A DNA stretch of 39,006 nt from IMG/VR virus record IMGVR_UViG_3300017786_000040, positions 1 to 39,006 of that record; one strand, given 5' to 3'. Every line of letters starts with the position of its first letter. Within the stretch, counting starts at the first letter, position 1. Source of the DNA: a virus. The translations under genes were made by a program, and so were the position numbers. Shown piece after piece: positions 31,152 to 38,066 of this stretch. Below the pieces are notes generated by a model, which ran no database searches, was not told where the DNA came from, and was given only the letters and a program-made list of their open reading frames with translations.

Positions 31152-33383
31152 ATGAAACTGACAGACTTTGTCAACGCGCTCCCAAAAGGTCTGGTATATG
31201 CCCCGATCTACCGCAAGGGCGCTCCAATGGAGTCAGGCAAGGCTGCCACTGGGAAAAACCCTCTAGAGGCCAGCTTTGATCACAAGCTTGACCCCGCTGA
31301 CGTAGCCCTGGCGATCCAGAAAAACCCTGACCTTCAAGCGGTTGGCGTTTTCACTGGCATCCGTGGCAATGGCATCGTCATCCTTGATGTTGACGCTGGC
31401 TTGAACAAGCTTGAAGATAAATATGGGCCTACACTTATTGGCCCCAAAATTACATCAACTAGGCACAATGCTGCGAAGTTTTTGTTTACCGTTCCAAAAG
31501 AACTTTGGAATCAGGTAGAAGGTCGTGGCCTGGGTGATTCTGATTACGAAATCCTCTGGAACTCAAAGCGCCAAGGTGTAATTTTTGGTGCCTACCCTGG
31601 CGGTAAGCATTCAAAGCCAGGTCAATACACCTTTGAAGGCAATCTCAACGACATCCCAACTGCGCCTGACTGGTTGTTGGCTGAGATGAAGAAGCCCCCA
31701 AAGACCCTCATCACAAGGGATCCAGACTTCTCAGACCGTACTGAAGAGGAGATCTTCGAGATCATCAAAGACTGCCTCAGTGTCATTCCTAACAAAGGCA
31801 AAGGGTCTCGCGATCACTGGGTCAAGATCGGCATGGCCATCAACTCTGCACTGCCTACAGAAGCAGGCATGATGCTTTGGGTTTCCTGGTCCTCTGATGA
31901 TCCTGATTACGCCTCAGAGTGGGAAGACAGCAATCCCTGCGAAGAGACTTGGTACTCCTTCAAGAGCGGTGGCGTTGGACTCGGCACTCTCATCTGGTTG
32001 GCTGACCGGGAAGATCCAGAGAGGCATAGGTTTTCAGAAACCGTGGCCCAAATCGTAAAAGACGCAGAAGACAAGAAAGTGCAGGACTTCCGCCAGCACA
32101 CCCTTGACTTCAATGAGGTCATCAAACGCGCCAAGAAAATTCTTGATCTCGAAAACCCCGCTGAGGTCAACTACAAACTAAATAGCCTCGCCTTGCAAGC
32201 TGGCTACAGGGATCAGACGGCGCTCGAAAAGCTCATCGTTGATCAAATAGCCTTTGAAAAGAAAGTCGATACCGTCACTGTCGAAGAGCTGATGCAGATA
32301 GAAACCAAGCGCGAATACCTTATCCCTGACGTTCTTCCACACCCCTCCGTCATCCTCATTTACGGCGCTGGTGGTGACGGTAAATCCACAGCAGCATGGG
32401 CAATCGCTAAGCACATCGCCTCTGGTAAGCCTTTCCGCGTTCGCGGTGCTGACGTTCCAGTAAGCCAAGGCCCTGTCCTTCTGCTTAATGGTGACCAGCC
32501 CCTGGTTCAACTGAAGGAACAGCTCATCGAAGCTGACTTCCCTATCACAGACAAAACCTTCATCAGGACTGACTGGCAGCTTCAACGCTATGCCCAGTTC
32601 ATCCGCCTGATGGAAAGCATCAAGCCCAGCCTGGTCGTCATCGACTCCCTGATTGGCTGTTCTGGTGGACGGGGCTTTGACGAGAACAAGTCTGATTTCG
32701 CCACGCCCCTTTACTGGCTCACCAAAAACAATGGCGAGCTGTTCCCTGCCACCACAATCCTGATCATTCACCACGCCAACAAGAACGGCGGATTCCGTGG
32801 CACCTCAGCCATCCGTGATGCTGTAGACGAAACGTGGTCTCTCAAGCGCACAGACCCCCAAGACAAGGGTCCAAAGCTTCAGAGCCATGAACGCCTCATC
32901 GAAATCGAGAAAAGCCGTTCTGGACGCTCTGGGACGCATCTGGTGCTTGGCCAGAACGAAGACCTCGATTTCTACATTGCCGACTTCACGCCCGAGGTCG
33001 ATCCAGACGACACCACTCCCTCCTCAGTCCTTGGCCGTGTCCTCAGCAGGCTGCGGATTGCCTATCCAGAAACACGCACCAAAAACGATCTGGTCTGTGA
33101 CTCTCTTGTGTCAGGCACTGCTTCCGCAATCAAGAAAGCGCTCCAACGCCTGGAAGATCGGAACCTGATTGTCTCGGACGTCCCAGAAGGTTCTCGTTCC
33201 AAACATTATCTTGCTGTTCTCGCGTGTGGAGAGGGTAAGAGGGCTGTCCCCTTTGGTACGAATACCAGTGGTAGTGCGGCTTTTGGTACGGGACAAGAGG
33301 TGGGGGACATGCCCCTCTGTCCCCCTTTGATGGATGGAGCGGTTGAGATTGAACTCACCGACGAAGAACGGGGACAACTCTAA
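31152..33383 (+). CDS. Primase-helicase: prim-pol, PriCT and RepA-like ATPase
   Basis: 743 residues. N-terminal prim-pol domain: GIVILDVDAG with Asp79/Asp81 and TSTRHNAAKF with His105. Residues ~205-285 (DHWVKIGMAI, GGVGLGTLIWLA) match a PriCT-2-type primase C-terminal domain. RepA/RadA-like P-loop: Walker A GAGGDGKST (405-413), Walker B SLVVIDS with Asp498, and IIHHANK sensor near 540 followed by RGTSAIRDAVDETWSL. A winged-helix-like part near 630-690 comes last. It probably primes and unwinds phage DNA and would recruit host polymerase, since no polymerase gene is visible. The 3' end carries the heptamer repeat array. Confidence 0.9.
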   Translation: MKLTDFVNALPKGLVYAPIYRKGAPMESGKAATGKNPLEASFDHKLDPADVALAIQKNPDLQAVGVFTGIRGNGIVILDVDAGLNKLEDKYGPTLIGPKITSTRHNAAKFLFTVPKELWNQVEGRGLGDSDYEILWNSKRQGVIFGAYPGGKHSKPGQYTFEGNLNDIPTAPDWLLAEMKKPPKTLITRDPDFSDRTEEEIFEIIKDCLSVIPNKGKGSRDHWVKIGMAINSALPTEAGMMLWVSWSSDDPDYASEWEDSNPCEETWYSFKSGGVGLGTLIWLADREDPERHRFSETVAQIVKDAEDKKVQDFRQHTLDFNEVIKRAKKILDLENPAEVNYKLNSLALQAGYRDQTALEKLIVDQIAFEKKVDTVTVEELMQIETKREYLIPDVLPHPSVILIYGAGGDGKSTAAWAIAKHIASGKPFRVRGADVPVSQGPVLLLNGDQPLVQLKEQLIEADFPITDKTFIRTDWQLQRYAQFIRLMESIKPSLVVIDSLIGCSGGRGFDENKSDFATPLYWLTKNNGELFPATTILIIHHANKNGGFRGTSAIRDAVDETWSLKRTDPQDKGPKLQSHERLIEIEKSRSGRSGTHLVLGQNEDLDFYIADFTPEVDPDDTTPSSVLGRVLSRLRIAYPETRTKNDLVCDSLVSGTASAIKKALQRLEDRNLIVSDVPEGSRSKHYLAVLACGEGKRAVPFGTNTSGSAAFGTGQEVGDMPLCPPLMDGAVEIELTDEERGQL

Positions 33384-33448
33384 TTGTCCCTACCCCCTGT
33401 CCCCAAGCACATCCTTTGGTACGCCTAAGGTTTGAGCGATTGGGGACA
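33245..33448. repeat. Inverted heptamer array (GGGGACA / TGTCCCC)
   Basis: Exact copies: TGTCCCC at 33245, GGGGACA at 33303, TGTCCCC at 33318, GGGGACA at 33371, TGTCCCC at 33399, GGGGACA at 33442; near copies at 33289 and 33386. The pairs 33303/33318 and 33371/33386 are inverted with the same 8-base spacer. TTTGGTACG also occurs three times (33252, 33282, 33416). The array covers the last ~140 bases of the primase-helicase gene and ~65 bases after it. It resembles origin iterons or multiple operators. Confidence 0.85.
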
Positions 33449-33623
33449 GTTTTTACATCTATACGCGCGAGGCATGAACTGGACTGAAATCCTTAGGAAA
33501 GGCGGCGTTCCAGATGCGCCGGGCTACCAAGAGACAGTGGCCAGCTTTGTGGAGCGCCCATACAAAAAGCCCACCCGCAAGGCCAAGCCTCCCAGGAGCA
33601 AGGCCAAGAAAAAAGCTAAATGA
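33432..33623 (+). CDS. Small protein with Lys-rich tail
   Basis: 63 residues from a TTG at 33432; an ATG at 33474 gives 49. WGQFLHLYARGMNWTEILRK may be helical; the end is strongly basic (KKPTRKAKPPRSKAKKKAK). It starts inside the heptamer array just after the primase-helicase gene. The basic tail suggests DNA contact. Start choice is uncertain because neither candidate has a well-placed Shine-Dalgarno. Confidence 0.45.
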   Translation: MSDWGQFLHLYARGMNWTEILRKGGVPDAPGYQETVASFVERPYKKPTRKAKPPRSKAKKKAK

Positions 33624-33669
33624 CCTGCTACACTTTGCTCCGTCTACATTGCTACTCGATCAATTGAAC

Positions 33670-33954
33670 ATGAGAAGAGTCTCAACATTCCTGCCAGAAG
33701 ACCAAGTAAAACGCTTAGATTTTGAAGCTAAGCAAGCTGGTAAACAGCGTTCAGAGTTGATTCGCGATCGTCTGCTTGAAAAGCAAGGCAACTTTCCCGA
33801 TCCAAGCGCAATTACTACTAATGATTTTCACCAAACTGTTGCAAAAATTCGTCGCCGCCATCACTCTAGCCTTGATCGGGTACAGACTGAAGTCCTTGTC
33901 GCAGCAGTCCTTGTCGAGTTCCAAAAGCTTACCCAACGTGACCAAAAGAACTAA
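33670..33954 (+). CDS. CopG/Arc-type ribbon-helix-helix protein
   Basis: 94 residues from the ATG at 33670. MRRVSTFLPEDQVKRLDFEA then KQRSELIRDRLLEKQ is a clear strand-helix-helix domain at the N-terminus. The rest (VAKIRRRHHSSLDRVQTEVL) is helical and basic. Likely a dimeric DNA-binding regulator; the inverted heptamer pairs just upstream are possible targets (inference). The end overlaps the next gene by 17 bases. Confidence 0.65.
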   Translation: MRRVSTFLPEDQVKRLDFEAKQAGKQRSELIRDRLLEKQGNFPDPSAITTNDFHQTVAKIRRRHHSSLDRVQTEVLVAAVLVEFQKLTQRDQKN

Positions 33955-34201
33955 CTTCTACTTCGTTCACGTTGCTGAAAGCGACGACCTCATGCCTTTA
34001 GCGATTACTCGCTATACGTCGTATGACGACAACGACAAAGTTCTCAACGTAGAGCAGGTTATCTATGAAAATGACCTGTTCTACCTTGAGACAGAAGTCG
34101 CTGTTGCTCTGCAACATGGTGTTGACGTAAGTCTTATGACTTGTGAGCCTTTTTCTAATTTTCCAAGCATTGAAAAACTAATCGAGCAAGCTCATGGCTA
34201 A
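33938..34201 (+). CDS. Small acidic hypothetical protein
   Basis: 87 residues from a GTG at 33938 (no ATG fits without deep overlap). TNFYFVHVAESDDLMPLAIT followed by NVEQVIYENDLFYLETEVAV is an alternating beta-helix pattern. Acidic overall. No family recognised. It overlaps the regulator gene by 17 bases and the next by 8, pointing to coupled translation. Confidence 0.5.
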   Translation: MTKRTNFYFVHVAESDDLMPLAITRYTSYDDNDKVLNVEQVIYENDLFYLETEVAVALQHGVDVSLMTCEPFSNFPSIEKLIEQAHG

Positions 34202-34373
34202 CCTTTTTAAGATCTACAGGCAGTCCAACGCATGGGCTGTCGTTGAAGCCTCAAACCAGATAACGTTCCACCAAACCCTTCCTAGGGCGATGGATTATGC
34301 AGCAGCCCAAAACCGGAAGACAGCTGATTTTGGGGCGTCTAAACGAAGCCATCAGGATGGCAACGACTGCTGA
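34194..34373 (+). CDS. 59-residue hypothetical protein
   Basis: Short frame from ATG 34194 (overlapping the previous stop, ATGGCTAA) to TGA 34371-34373. MANLFKIYRQSNAWAVVEAS then NQITFHQTLPRAMDYAAAQN reads as a compact strand-strand-helix fold; the end is polar (SKRSHQDGNDC). The eight-base overlap with its upstream neighbour supports it. No family recognised. Confidence 0.55.
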   Translation: MANLFKIYRQSNAWAVVEASNQITFHQTLPRAMDYAAAQNRKTADFGASKRSHQDGNDC

Positions 34374-34506
34374 TCTACAGCGAGCTGCAATCTTCTTGGA
34401 AGGAGCCAAGCAAGTTAGAGCTGGCTCTAAAAGACAACGCGCTTATTCGCGCCAAGAGCAGGCAACTTCCTGGAAAAAGAAAGTTGACAGCTCCATAACA
34501 TGGTAA
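34297..34506 (+). CDS. Small basic hypothetical protein (uncertain)
   Basis: 69 residues if started at 34297, overlapping the previous gene by 77 bases; an ATG at 34357 gives 49 residues and a 17-base overlap, which fits local style better. DLQRAAIFLEGAKQVRAGSK is helical and the end is basic. Coding support is limited to helix-like composition and overlap pattern. Confidence 0.35.
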   Translation: MQQPKTGRQLILGRLNEAIRMATTADLQRAAIFLEGAKQVRAGSKRQRAYSRQEQATSWKKKVDSSITW

Positions 34507-34530
34507 CGTTGGTGTACTACAGGATCAAAC

Positions 34531-34794
34531 ATGAGTGGCACGCACGGTTATCGCGTTTACGTTCAAGTCTTACTCGAACCGTTTCGTGGCGAACTTTTCA
34601 GTAGAGAGGCCAAAGAAGCAGGCGTAAAGCCCTCCGCTTGGATGCGCCAAATAATCTACAACTACCTTCAGGAGAAGTATCCCGATGAATACCCTGAAGC
34701 AGAAATCAAAGACGCTGCCAAATGGCAGGAAGCTGTCAAAGCTCGCGTCGAAGGCCGAGCTTTACAAAAAAGACTGAGACCCAAAGCCGACTAA
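34531..34794 (+). CDS. Ribbon-helix-helix-like protein
   Basis: 87 residues. YRVYVQVLLEPFRGELFSRE then GVKPSAWMRQIIYNYLQEKY has the strand, helix, Ser-capped helix plan of Arc/MetJ-type domains. The C-terminus is charged and basic (RALQKRLRPKAD). Last plus-strand gene before the convergent minus-strand set; the two stops overlap by four bases. DNA-binding regulator is likely, target unknown. Confidence 0.55.
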   Translation: MSGTHGYRVYVQVLLEPFRGELFSREAKEAGVKPSAWMRQIIYNYLQEKYPDEYPEAEIKDAAKWQEAVKARVEGRALQKRLRPKAD

Positions 34795-35003
34795 TCGCAA
34801 ACACGCCGCACATCCAGCTCAGCCACACGTCCCACAGCCTGTTTGAGCAGCTTTGAATAATGCCAGTTCTGCCTGGTCAAAGCGCTGCATAGCTGCTGGA
34901 GCGCATGGAGGTCTTCGGTATTGCTGATGCTTCGGACCTGACGTTCCAGATTCAGCTCCTCCTCAAGGGTCTGTTTGACAACCATCCAGTCCGCCCAGGC
35001 CAT
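34791..35003 (-). CDS. Small helical hypothetical protein
   Basis: 70 residues from the ATG at 35003. ADWMVVKQTLEEELNLERQV then LHALQQLCSALTRQNWHYSK is helical and charged, probably a coiled coil. An ATG at 35072 would extend it further into the upstream gene. Overlaps the preceding gene by 41 bases. No family recognised. Confidence 0.5.
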   Translation of the reverse strand: MAWADWMVVKQTLEEELNLERQVRSISNTEDLHALQQLCSALTRQNWHYSKLLKQAVGRVAELDVRRVCD

Positions 35004-35193
35004 CAGCTTTCTCCAAAGATTGCAAGATGTTGCGCTCCTCGGAGTAAGGAGCCCTTGCACGCATGTAATCATGTACCCCCTGCATTAGCCAGTCAGGCGG
35101 CCAACAGTTGCTCCAATTCACAGGTTGAATACAACCCATGACCACAGTGGTCCAAAATGCAACCAGATATGACCAGACCCAATACAGGTTCAT
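34963..35193 (-). CDS. Small protein with N-terminal membrane segment
   Basis: 76 residues from the ATG at 35193, which overlaps the preceding stop as ATGA. LYWVWSYLVAFWTTVVMG is a probable membrane helix or anchor. The rest (NWSNCWPPDWLMQGVHDYMR, then ERNILQSLEKADGLGGLDG) is soluble. An inner ATG at 35139 would remove the helix. Function unknown; membrane location is inferred. Confidence 0.55.
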   Translation of the reverse strand: MNLYWVWSYLVAFWTTVVMGCIQPVNWSNCWPPDWLMQGVHDYMRARAPYSEERNILQSLEKADGLGGLDGCQTDP

Positions 35194-35429
35194 TGCACTG
35201 GCTCTGGGTCTGGCGGTATATCCACCTCAACCTCTTCAATCCATTGGCGTAACGCCGCGCCAGTGCTGGTGTACTTAGGCCACCTCACAGCCTTCAACAG
35301 CTCTTCCCGCGACAGACAGATGTAGCTTTTTTCTGGCTCCCAAACCAGATAGGACGGAGGGCCTTCACGCGGGTGGCGGTAACGCACGATCAAAGCGTTT
35401 GCCCTTTTGAACTCTTTTGAAACTGGCAT
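35190..35429 (-). CDS. Small hypothetical protein
   Basis: 79 residues. ANALIVRYRHPREGPPSYLV then WEPEKSYICLSREELLKAVR, ending DIPPDPEPVQ. No family recognised. It heads the small minus-strand set 35,429-34,791 whose genes overlap. The 122 bases upstream hold a perfect hairpin (CATGGT/ACCATG, 35517-35534) and no gene. Confidence 0.55.
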   Translation of the reverse strand: MPVSKEFKRANALIVRYRHPREGPPSYLVWEPEKSYICLSREELLKAVRWPKYTSTGAALRQWIEEVEVDIPPDPEPVQ

Positions 35430-35516
35430 TAGAGCGGATTTTGTGTACCGTTGGATTTCCCACTTTCATTAGCGGGTCAGTCAGGCTTGCAGGGGCGCCC
35501 GGCCTGCTAATTAGCT

Positions 35517-35534
35517 CATGGTGCGAGAACCATG
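35517..35534 (-). promoter_or_regulatory. Hairpin after the C39-like peptidase gene
   Basis: Six-base arms CATGGT (35517-35522) and ACCATG (35529-35534) around a six-base loop, 17 bases beyond the peptidase stop. No T-run follows. Could be a processing or pausing element between two gene groups. Confidence 0.35.
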
Positions 35535-35551
35535 TGCAGCGCCCCAATCAT

Positions 35552-36286
35552 TCACTCATCATCCACAAGGATGACCCAGCCACTGCCTGGGCCTTCGACC
35601 ATCCAGCGTTGATTGAAGGTGCTGCGCGGCACCCTGACGTTTTTACCGCCGTAACGGTTGGGATGCCCACCGCGTTCCATGTCTGGAGCGCCCATTGGGT
35701 CATGCATCACCCACTGTGCATCACCCTCCTGCCCACCATTTTCAAAACCCACGATTAATGACCAGTGACCGCACGTTTGCGAGCCACATTCTGGCGGCTC
35801 ACCGCGAAGCAAATTTCCGCGATGCAGCCAGCCGACCATTGTCACGCGTCCACTGGCAGCCTCGGCTTCTAGCAAAGCTGGGTCGCCATCATTGCGAAAT
35901 TCTGCGTTCAAGCCAAGCTCTCTCAGACTCCTCACGTGAGCCTTTACGTCGATCGTGTCGCCAAATCTCTTCCGCACCTCCCCGTACTCTTCGGCGCTGC
36001 CCACCTTGCCGTACATAATGGCCAGCATTGCTGCGGATGCGTCTAGACATCTTCGGTGACCATTGCGCTTAAAATTTAGTTGATGCACGTAGGGAACGAT
36101 CGCCCGCTGTGCAATGCCGCTAGCTTTCCACGCCTCAAACCACGCCGCATCCTCAGCTAACAACTCTTCAGGCATCGCATCTTCCAGCTCCTTTATTGCA
36201 GCAAGCTGATGCGGGCTGTCAGATCTGAAGAAAGAGAAAAAGGGGAGCAACGCGAGGCTCATTAGGTTCCCTAGGCGAGGACTCAT
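35552..36286 (-). CDS. C39-like cysteine peptidase
   Basis: 244 residues from the ATG at 36286, overlapping the preceding stop as ATGA. VHQLNFKRNGHRRCLDASAA places Gln69 and Cys80, TCGHWSLIVGF places His174, and VMHDPMGAPD places Asp196: the Gln/Cys, His, Asp set of C39-like papain-fold peptidases. The N-terminal ~20 residues are hydrophobic (SLALLPFFSFF), perhaps a signal or anchor. Known C39-like proteins cut peptides, and some phage ones sit in lysis or virion modules. The adjacent membrane peptide suggests action at the envelope. Confidence 0.7.
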   Translation of the reverse strand: MSPRLGNLMSLALLPFFSFFRSDSPHQLAAIKELEDAMPEELLAEDAAWFEAWKASGIAQRAIVPYVHQLNFKRNGHRRCLDASAAMLAIMYGKVGSAEEYGEVRKRFGDTIDVKAHVRSLRELGLNAEFRNDGDPALLEAEAASGRVTMVGWLHRGNLLRGEPPECGSQTCGHWSLIVGFENGGQEGDAQWVMHDPMGAPDMERGGHPNRYGGKNVRVPRSTFNQRWMVEGPGSGWVILVDDE

Positions 36287-36429
36287 TGGCTCAATGCTGC
36301 CGCGTCACAACCTCTGCCGCCATCAAGAAAACCTGCGTAATAGATCAAGCCAGCACCGGCTAGCATTGCGCCAGACATAACCGTCAGCACTCCAAGGAAG
36401 ATTGCAAAGACGACGCGCTTGCGGATCAC
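36283..36429 (-). CDS. 48-residue single-helix membrane peptide
   Basis: Short frame from GTG 36429 to TGA 36283-36285. MIRKRVVFAIFLGVLTVMSG then AMLAGAGLIYY is a basic N-terminus followed by one membrane helix; the end is polar with one Cys (LDGGRGCDAAALSQ). The start overlaps the previous stop (GTGA) and the stop overlaps the peptidase ATG (ATGA). That double coupling is strong evidence that it is translated. Pinholin, spanin-like or regulatory membrane peptide are all possible. Confidence 0.65.
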   Translation of the reverse strand: MIRKRVVFAIFLGVLTVMSGAMLAGAGLIYYAGFLDGGRGCDAAALSQ

Positions 36430-36596
36430 TTGTTAGAGGTTGACGGAAACAGATTTTTCTCTAAAAAGGCTGCTACTGAATCATCCACTGTGTTGTCAGA
36501 GCGTTTTGCGTATGCCTTGATTAGATCTACAACTAAACGTTTCAAACTCTCAGACCGCAAAAACCGAAAAAGGATTGGCTTCAGGATCAGGAACAT
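36426..36596 (-). CDS. 56-residue hydrophobic-N-terminus peptide
   Basis: Short frame from ATG 36596 to TGA 36426-36428. MFLILKPILFRFLRSESLKR then LVVDLIKAYAKRSDNTVDDS, ending LEKNLFPSTSNK. The sequence resembles a short family I recall from marine cyanophages. It forms an amphipathic, basic helix then an acidic helix. It overlaps the 48-residue gene by four bases (GTGA). Function unknown; membrane-surface association is inferred. Confidence 0.65.
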   Translation of the reverse strand: MFLILKPILFRFLRSESLKRLVVDLIKAYAKRSDNTVDDSVAAFLEKNLFPSTSNK

Positions 36597-36620
36597 TGGA
36601 ATTGTTCAACTGCTGAAATT

Positions 36621-36872
36621 CTAGTTTCTATTGCTATGGCCTTCCAGTCGTGCCACTGCTTGCTCTAAATCACTCAACCTGGCAAACACTTCCTGGTCTC
36701 GGCTCTTGATGTCAGTGTGAAGCACGTCAAGCTGCCTGCTCAAGCCATCAACAGCAGTCGTTAGACGCACCAACGAGTCCCTGCCCTGCTGGCTTTGCTG
36801 CTTCAATCCTGTGATGCCAAGTCCAGCCACGGTGATTGACGCACCAGCAGCAGCCGCCCAAACTTCAACCAT
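36621..36872 (-). CDS. Membrane-anchored coiled-coil protein
   Basis: 83 residues. VEVWAAAAGASITVAGLGIT is a membrane-type N-terminus, followed by a coiled coil (RLTTAVDGLSRQLDVLHTDI, then VFARLSDLEQAVARLEG). The plan, helix plus periplasmic or cytoplasmic coil, recalls Rz/spanin i-subunits and hemolysin-XhlA-type holin partners. First gene of the minus-strand cluster ending in the C39-like peptidase, divergent from the 36,899 gene with 26 bases between starts. Confidence 0.6.
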   Translation of the reverse strand: MVEVWAAAAGASITVAGLGITGLKQQSQQGRDSLVRLTTAVDGLSRQLDVLHTDIKSRDQEVFARLSDLEQAVARLEGHSNRN

Positions 36873-36898
36873 GCTTCGACCTCGGCATTGATTCCATC

Positions 36899-37153
36899 AT
36901 GGCAGAACCGCAAGAAAGTCAAGAAAAGGAAGGCGTTGCAATCGCTGACCTTGTGAAATGCGCTGTTTTGGTATGGAGCGCCACATTGCTAACAGTCTCT
37001 TATTTGGGTTTCTTCCCGCAGATGAAAATGGACAATACTTTTGTGGCTAGCTTGCTCACGGGGGCAATGGCCTCTTTTGGTATTGAGCGCAAGTCTGCTA
37101 ACCAGCAGAAAAAACAGCCACCTAAGATTGATTCAAAGGAGCCACCAAAATGA
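36899..37153 (+). CDS. Two-helix membrane protein, holin candidate
   Basis: 84 residues from the ATG at 36899. Acidic N-terminus (EPQESQEKEG), helix 1 near LVKCAVLVWSATLLTVSYLG, a short turn (PQMKMDN), helix 2 near TFVASLLTGAMASFGI, then a Lys-rich C-terminus (KKQPPKIDSKEPPK). Two helices with a charged tail fit class II holins, which form the inner-membrane hole at lysis. Similar proteins occur in cyanophages (recollection). The stop overlaps the next ATG (ATGA). Without an assay this remains a candidate. Confidence 0.6.
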   Translation: MAEPQESQEKEGVAIADLVKCAVLVWSATLLTVSYLGFFPQMKMDNTFVASLLTGAMASFGIERKSANQQKKQPPKIDSKEPPK

Positions 37154-37641
37154 AGCACTTCCTGCCTTTGGTTACGTTGCTGGCTTTCGCTCCAGCAGCT
37201 CATGCTGACTTAATGCAGCACAAAATCACCAGCTCAGTCAGCCTCCAGGTGGGCGGGGCCATGACTACAGCAGACAGAATTGGCTCCAGCTTTTCAATCA
37301 GCGGTTCAGGAGTTGATACGACTGACGGCACTACAGCAAATACGATTTCAGCAGGTACGATCACGTCTGGTGTTTACGCTCCAGGCACAATCGCTGCAAC
37401 GCAAGACACACCCGGCAACGCCTTCAGCTTCAGCCAGTCATACACTCAGGCCGATGCCGTCCCAACATCGGCAATAACAACAGGCGAAACCCCTAATTTT
37501 TCTAGCTTGCAAAGCACAGCTGCTGGCACGATTGGGACACTTGCAGGCACAATCACCCCAGCAGGAGCATTAACAGTTACTGGCGGTGGGGCTAACACAT
37601 TGGCGATCGGCCAGTTCGTAACTGAACTCACCATTGACTGA
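37150..37641 (+). CDS. Exported beta-rich protein A
   Basis: 163 residues with a textbook signal peptide (MKHFLPLVTLLAFAPAAHA). The mature part is Ser/Thr/Gly/Ala-rich with SSVSLQVGGAMTTADRIGSS and a final TITPAGALTVTGGGANTLAI. I recall this protein, followed by the two next genes, from T4-like marine cyanophages, where the trio is conserved but uncharacterised. Expected location is periplasm or outer surface. Its stop shares bases with the next ATG (TGATG). Confidence 0.65.
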   Translation: MKHFLPLVTLLAFAPAAHADLMQHKITSSVSLQVGGAMTTADRIGSSFSISGSGVDTTDGTTANTISAGTITSGVYAPGTIAATQDTPGNAFSFSQSYTQADAVPTSAITTGETPNFSSLQSTAAGTIGTLAGTITPAGALTVTGGGANTLAIGQFVTELTID

Positions 37642-38066
37642 TGCGTGTTCTTCTTTTGCTGCTTTGCGGGTTGGCGGGAGAGGCGTTTGCTTTTGCTAAA
37701 CCCGCGCAATCGGCTCCGGTCATCCCTAACTTTCAGACCGGAAGCATGACAAGCCACACAGAAACCACCAGTAAGGTCACTGAAACAATTGTTTCTGAGA
37801 CTTACAGCACTGGATGGGAATACTCTGTGAGCGGCACCAACATCGGCCCGGTTAACGGTGCCAGTCTCACCCCAGGCACAACAACCGTAAATGAATGGTC
37901 AGCCCTCGATGTGAACAACAAGCCAAGCTGGGAAATCATCACCCCTGGAGCGGCCATGCAGTTCGCGGAAACCTACAAAGGGCCAGGGCTTTCAAACATA
38001 ACGACTGTGCAAAAAGTGACGGAGATCAATCAGATTACGGACACTATAAGTACGTTCAGTCAATAG
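37641..38066 (+). CDS. Exported protein B
   Basis: 141 residues. Signal-type N-terminus (MRVLLLLLCGLAGEAFAFAK). The mature part is Thr/Ser-rich and beta-like: TSHTETTSKVTETIVSETYS, then GWEYSVSGTNIGPVNGASL, ending ITDTISTFSQ. Second member of the secreted trio and coupled to the first by TGATG. Unknown function; extracellular or periplasmic in the infected cell, or possibly packaged. Confidence 0.65.
   Translation: MRVLLLLLCGLAGEAFAFAKPAQSAPVIPNFQTGSMTSHTETTSKVTETIVSETYSTGWEYSVSGTNIGPVNGASLTPGTTTVNEWSALDVNNKPSWEIITPGAAMQFAETYKGPGLSNITTVQKVTEINQITDTISTFSQ

Noticed and set aside
34484-34530. Promoter from TTGACA at 34484 upstream of the 34,531 gene
   Set aside because: No acceptable -10 hexamer at 16-18 bases; the nearest (TAACGT) is only 14 bases away.
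35461-35534. Possible tRNA from the GC-rich hairpins
   Set aside because: No cloverleaf, T-loop (GTTCRANTC) or CCA-adjacent acceptor stem could be drawn.
36430-36624. A 64-codon plus-strand frame starting at TTG 36430
   Set aside because: It is antisense to the 56-residue minus-strand gene, which has better protein character and four-base overlaps with its neighbours.
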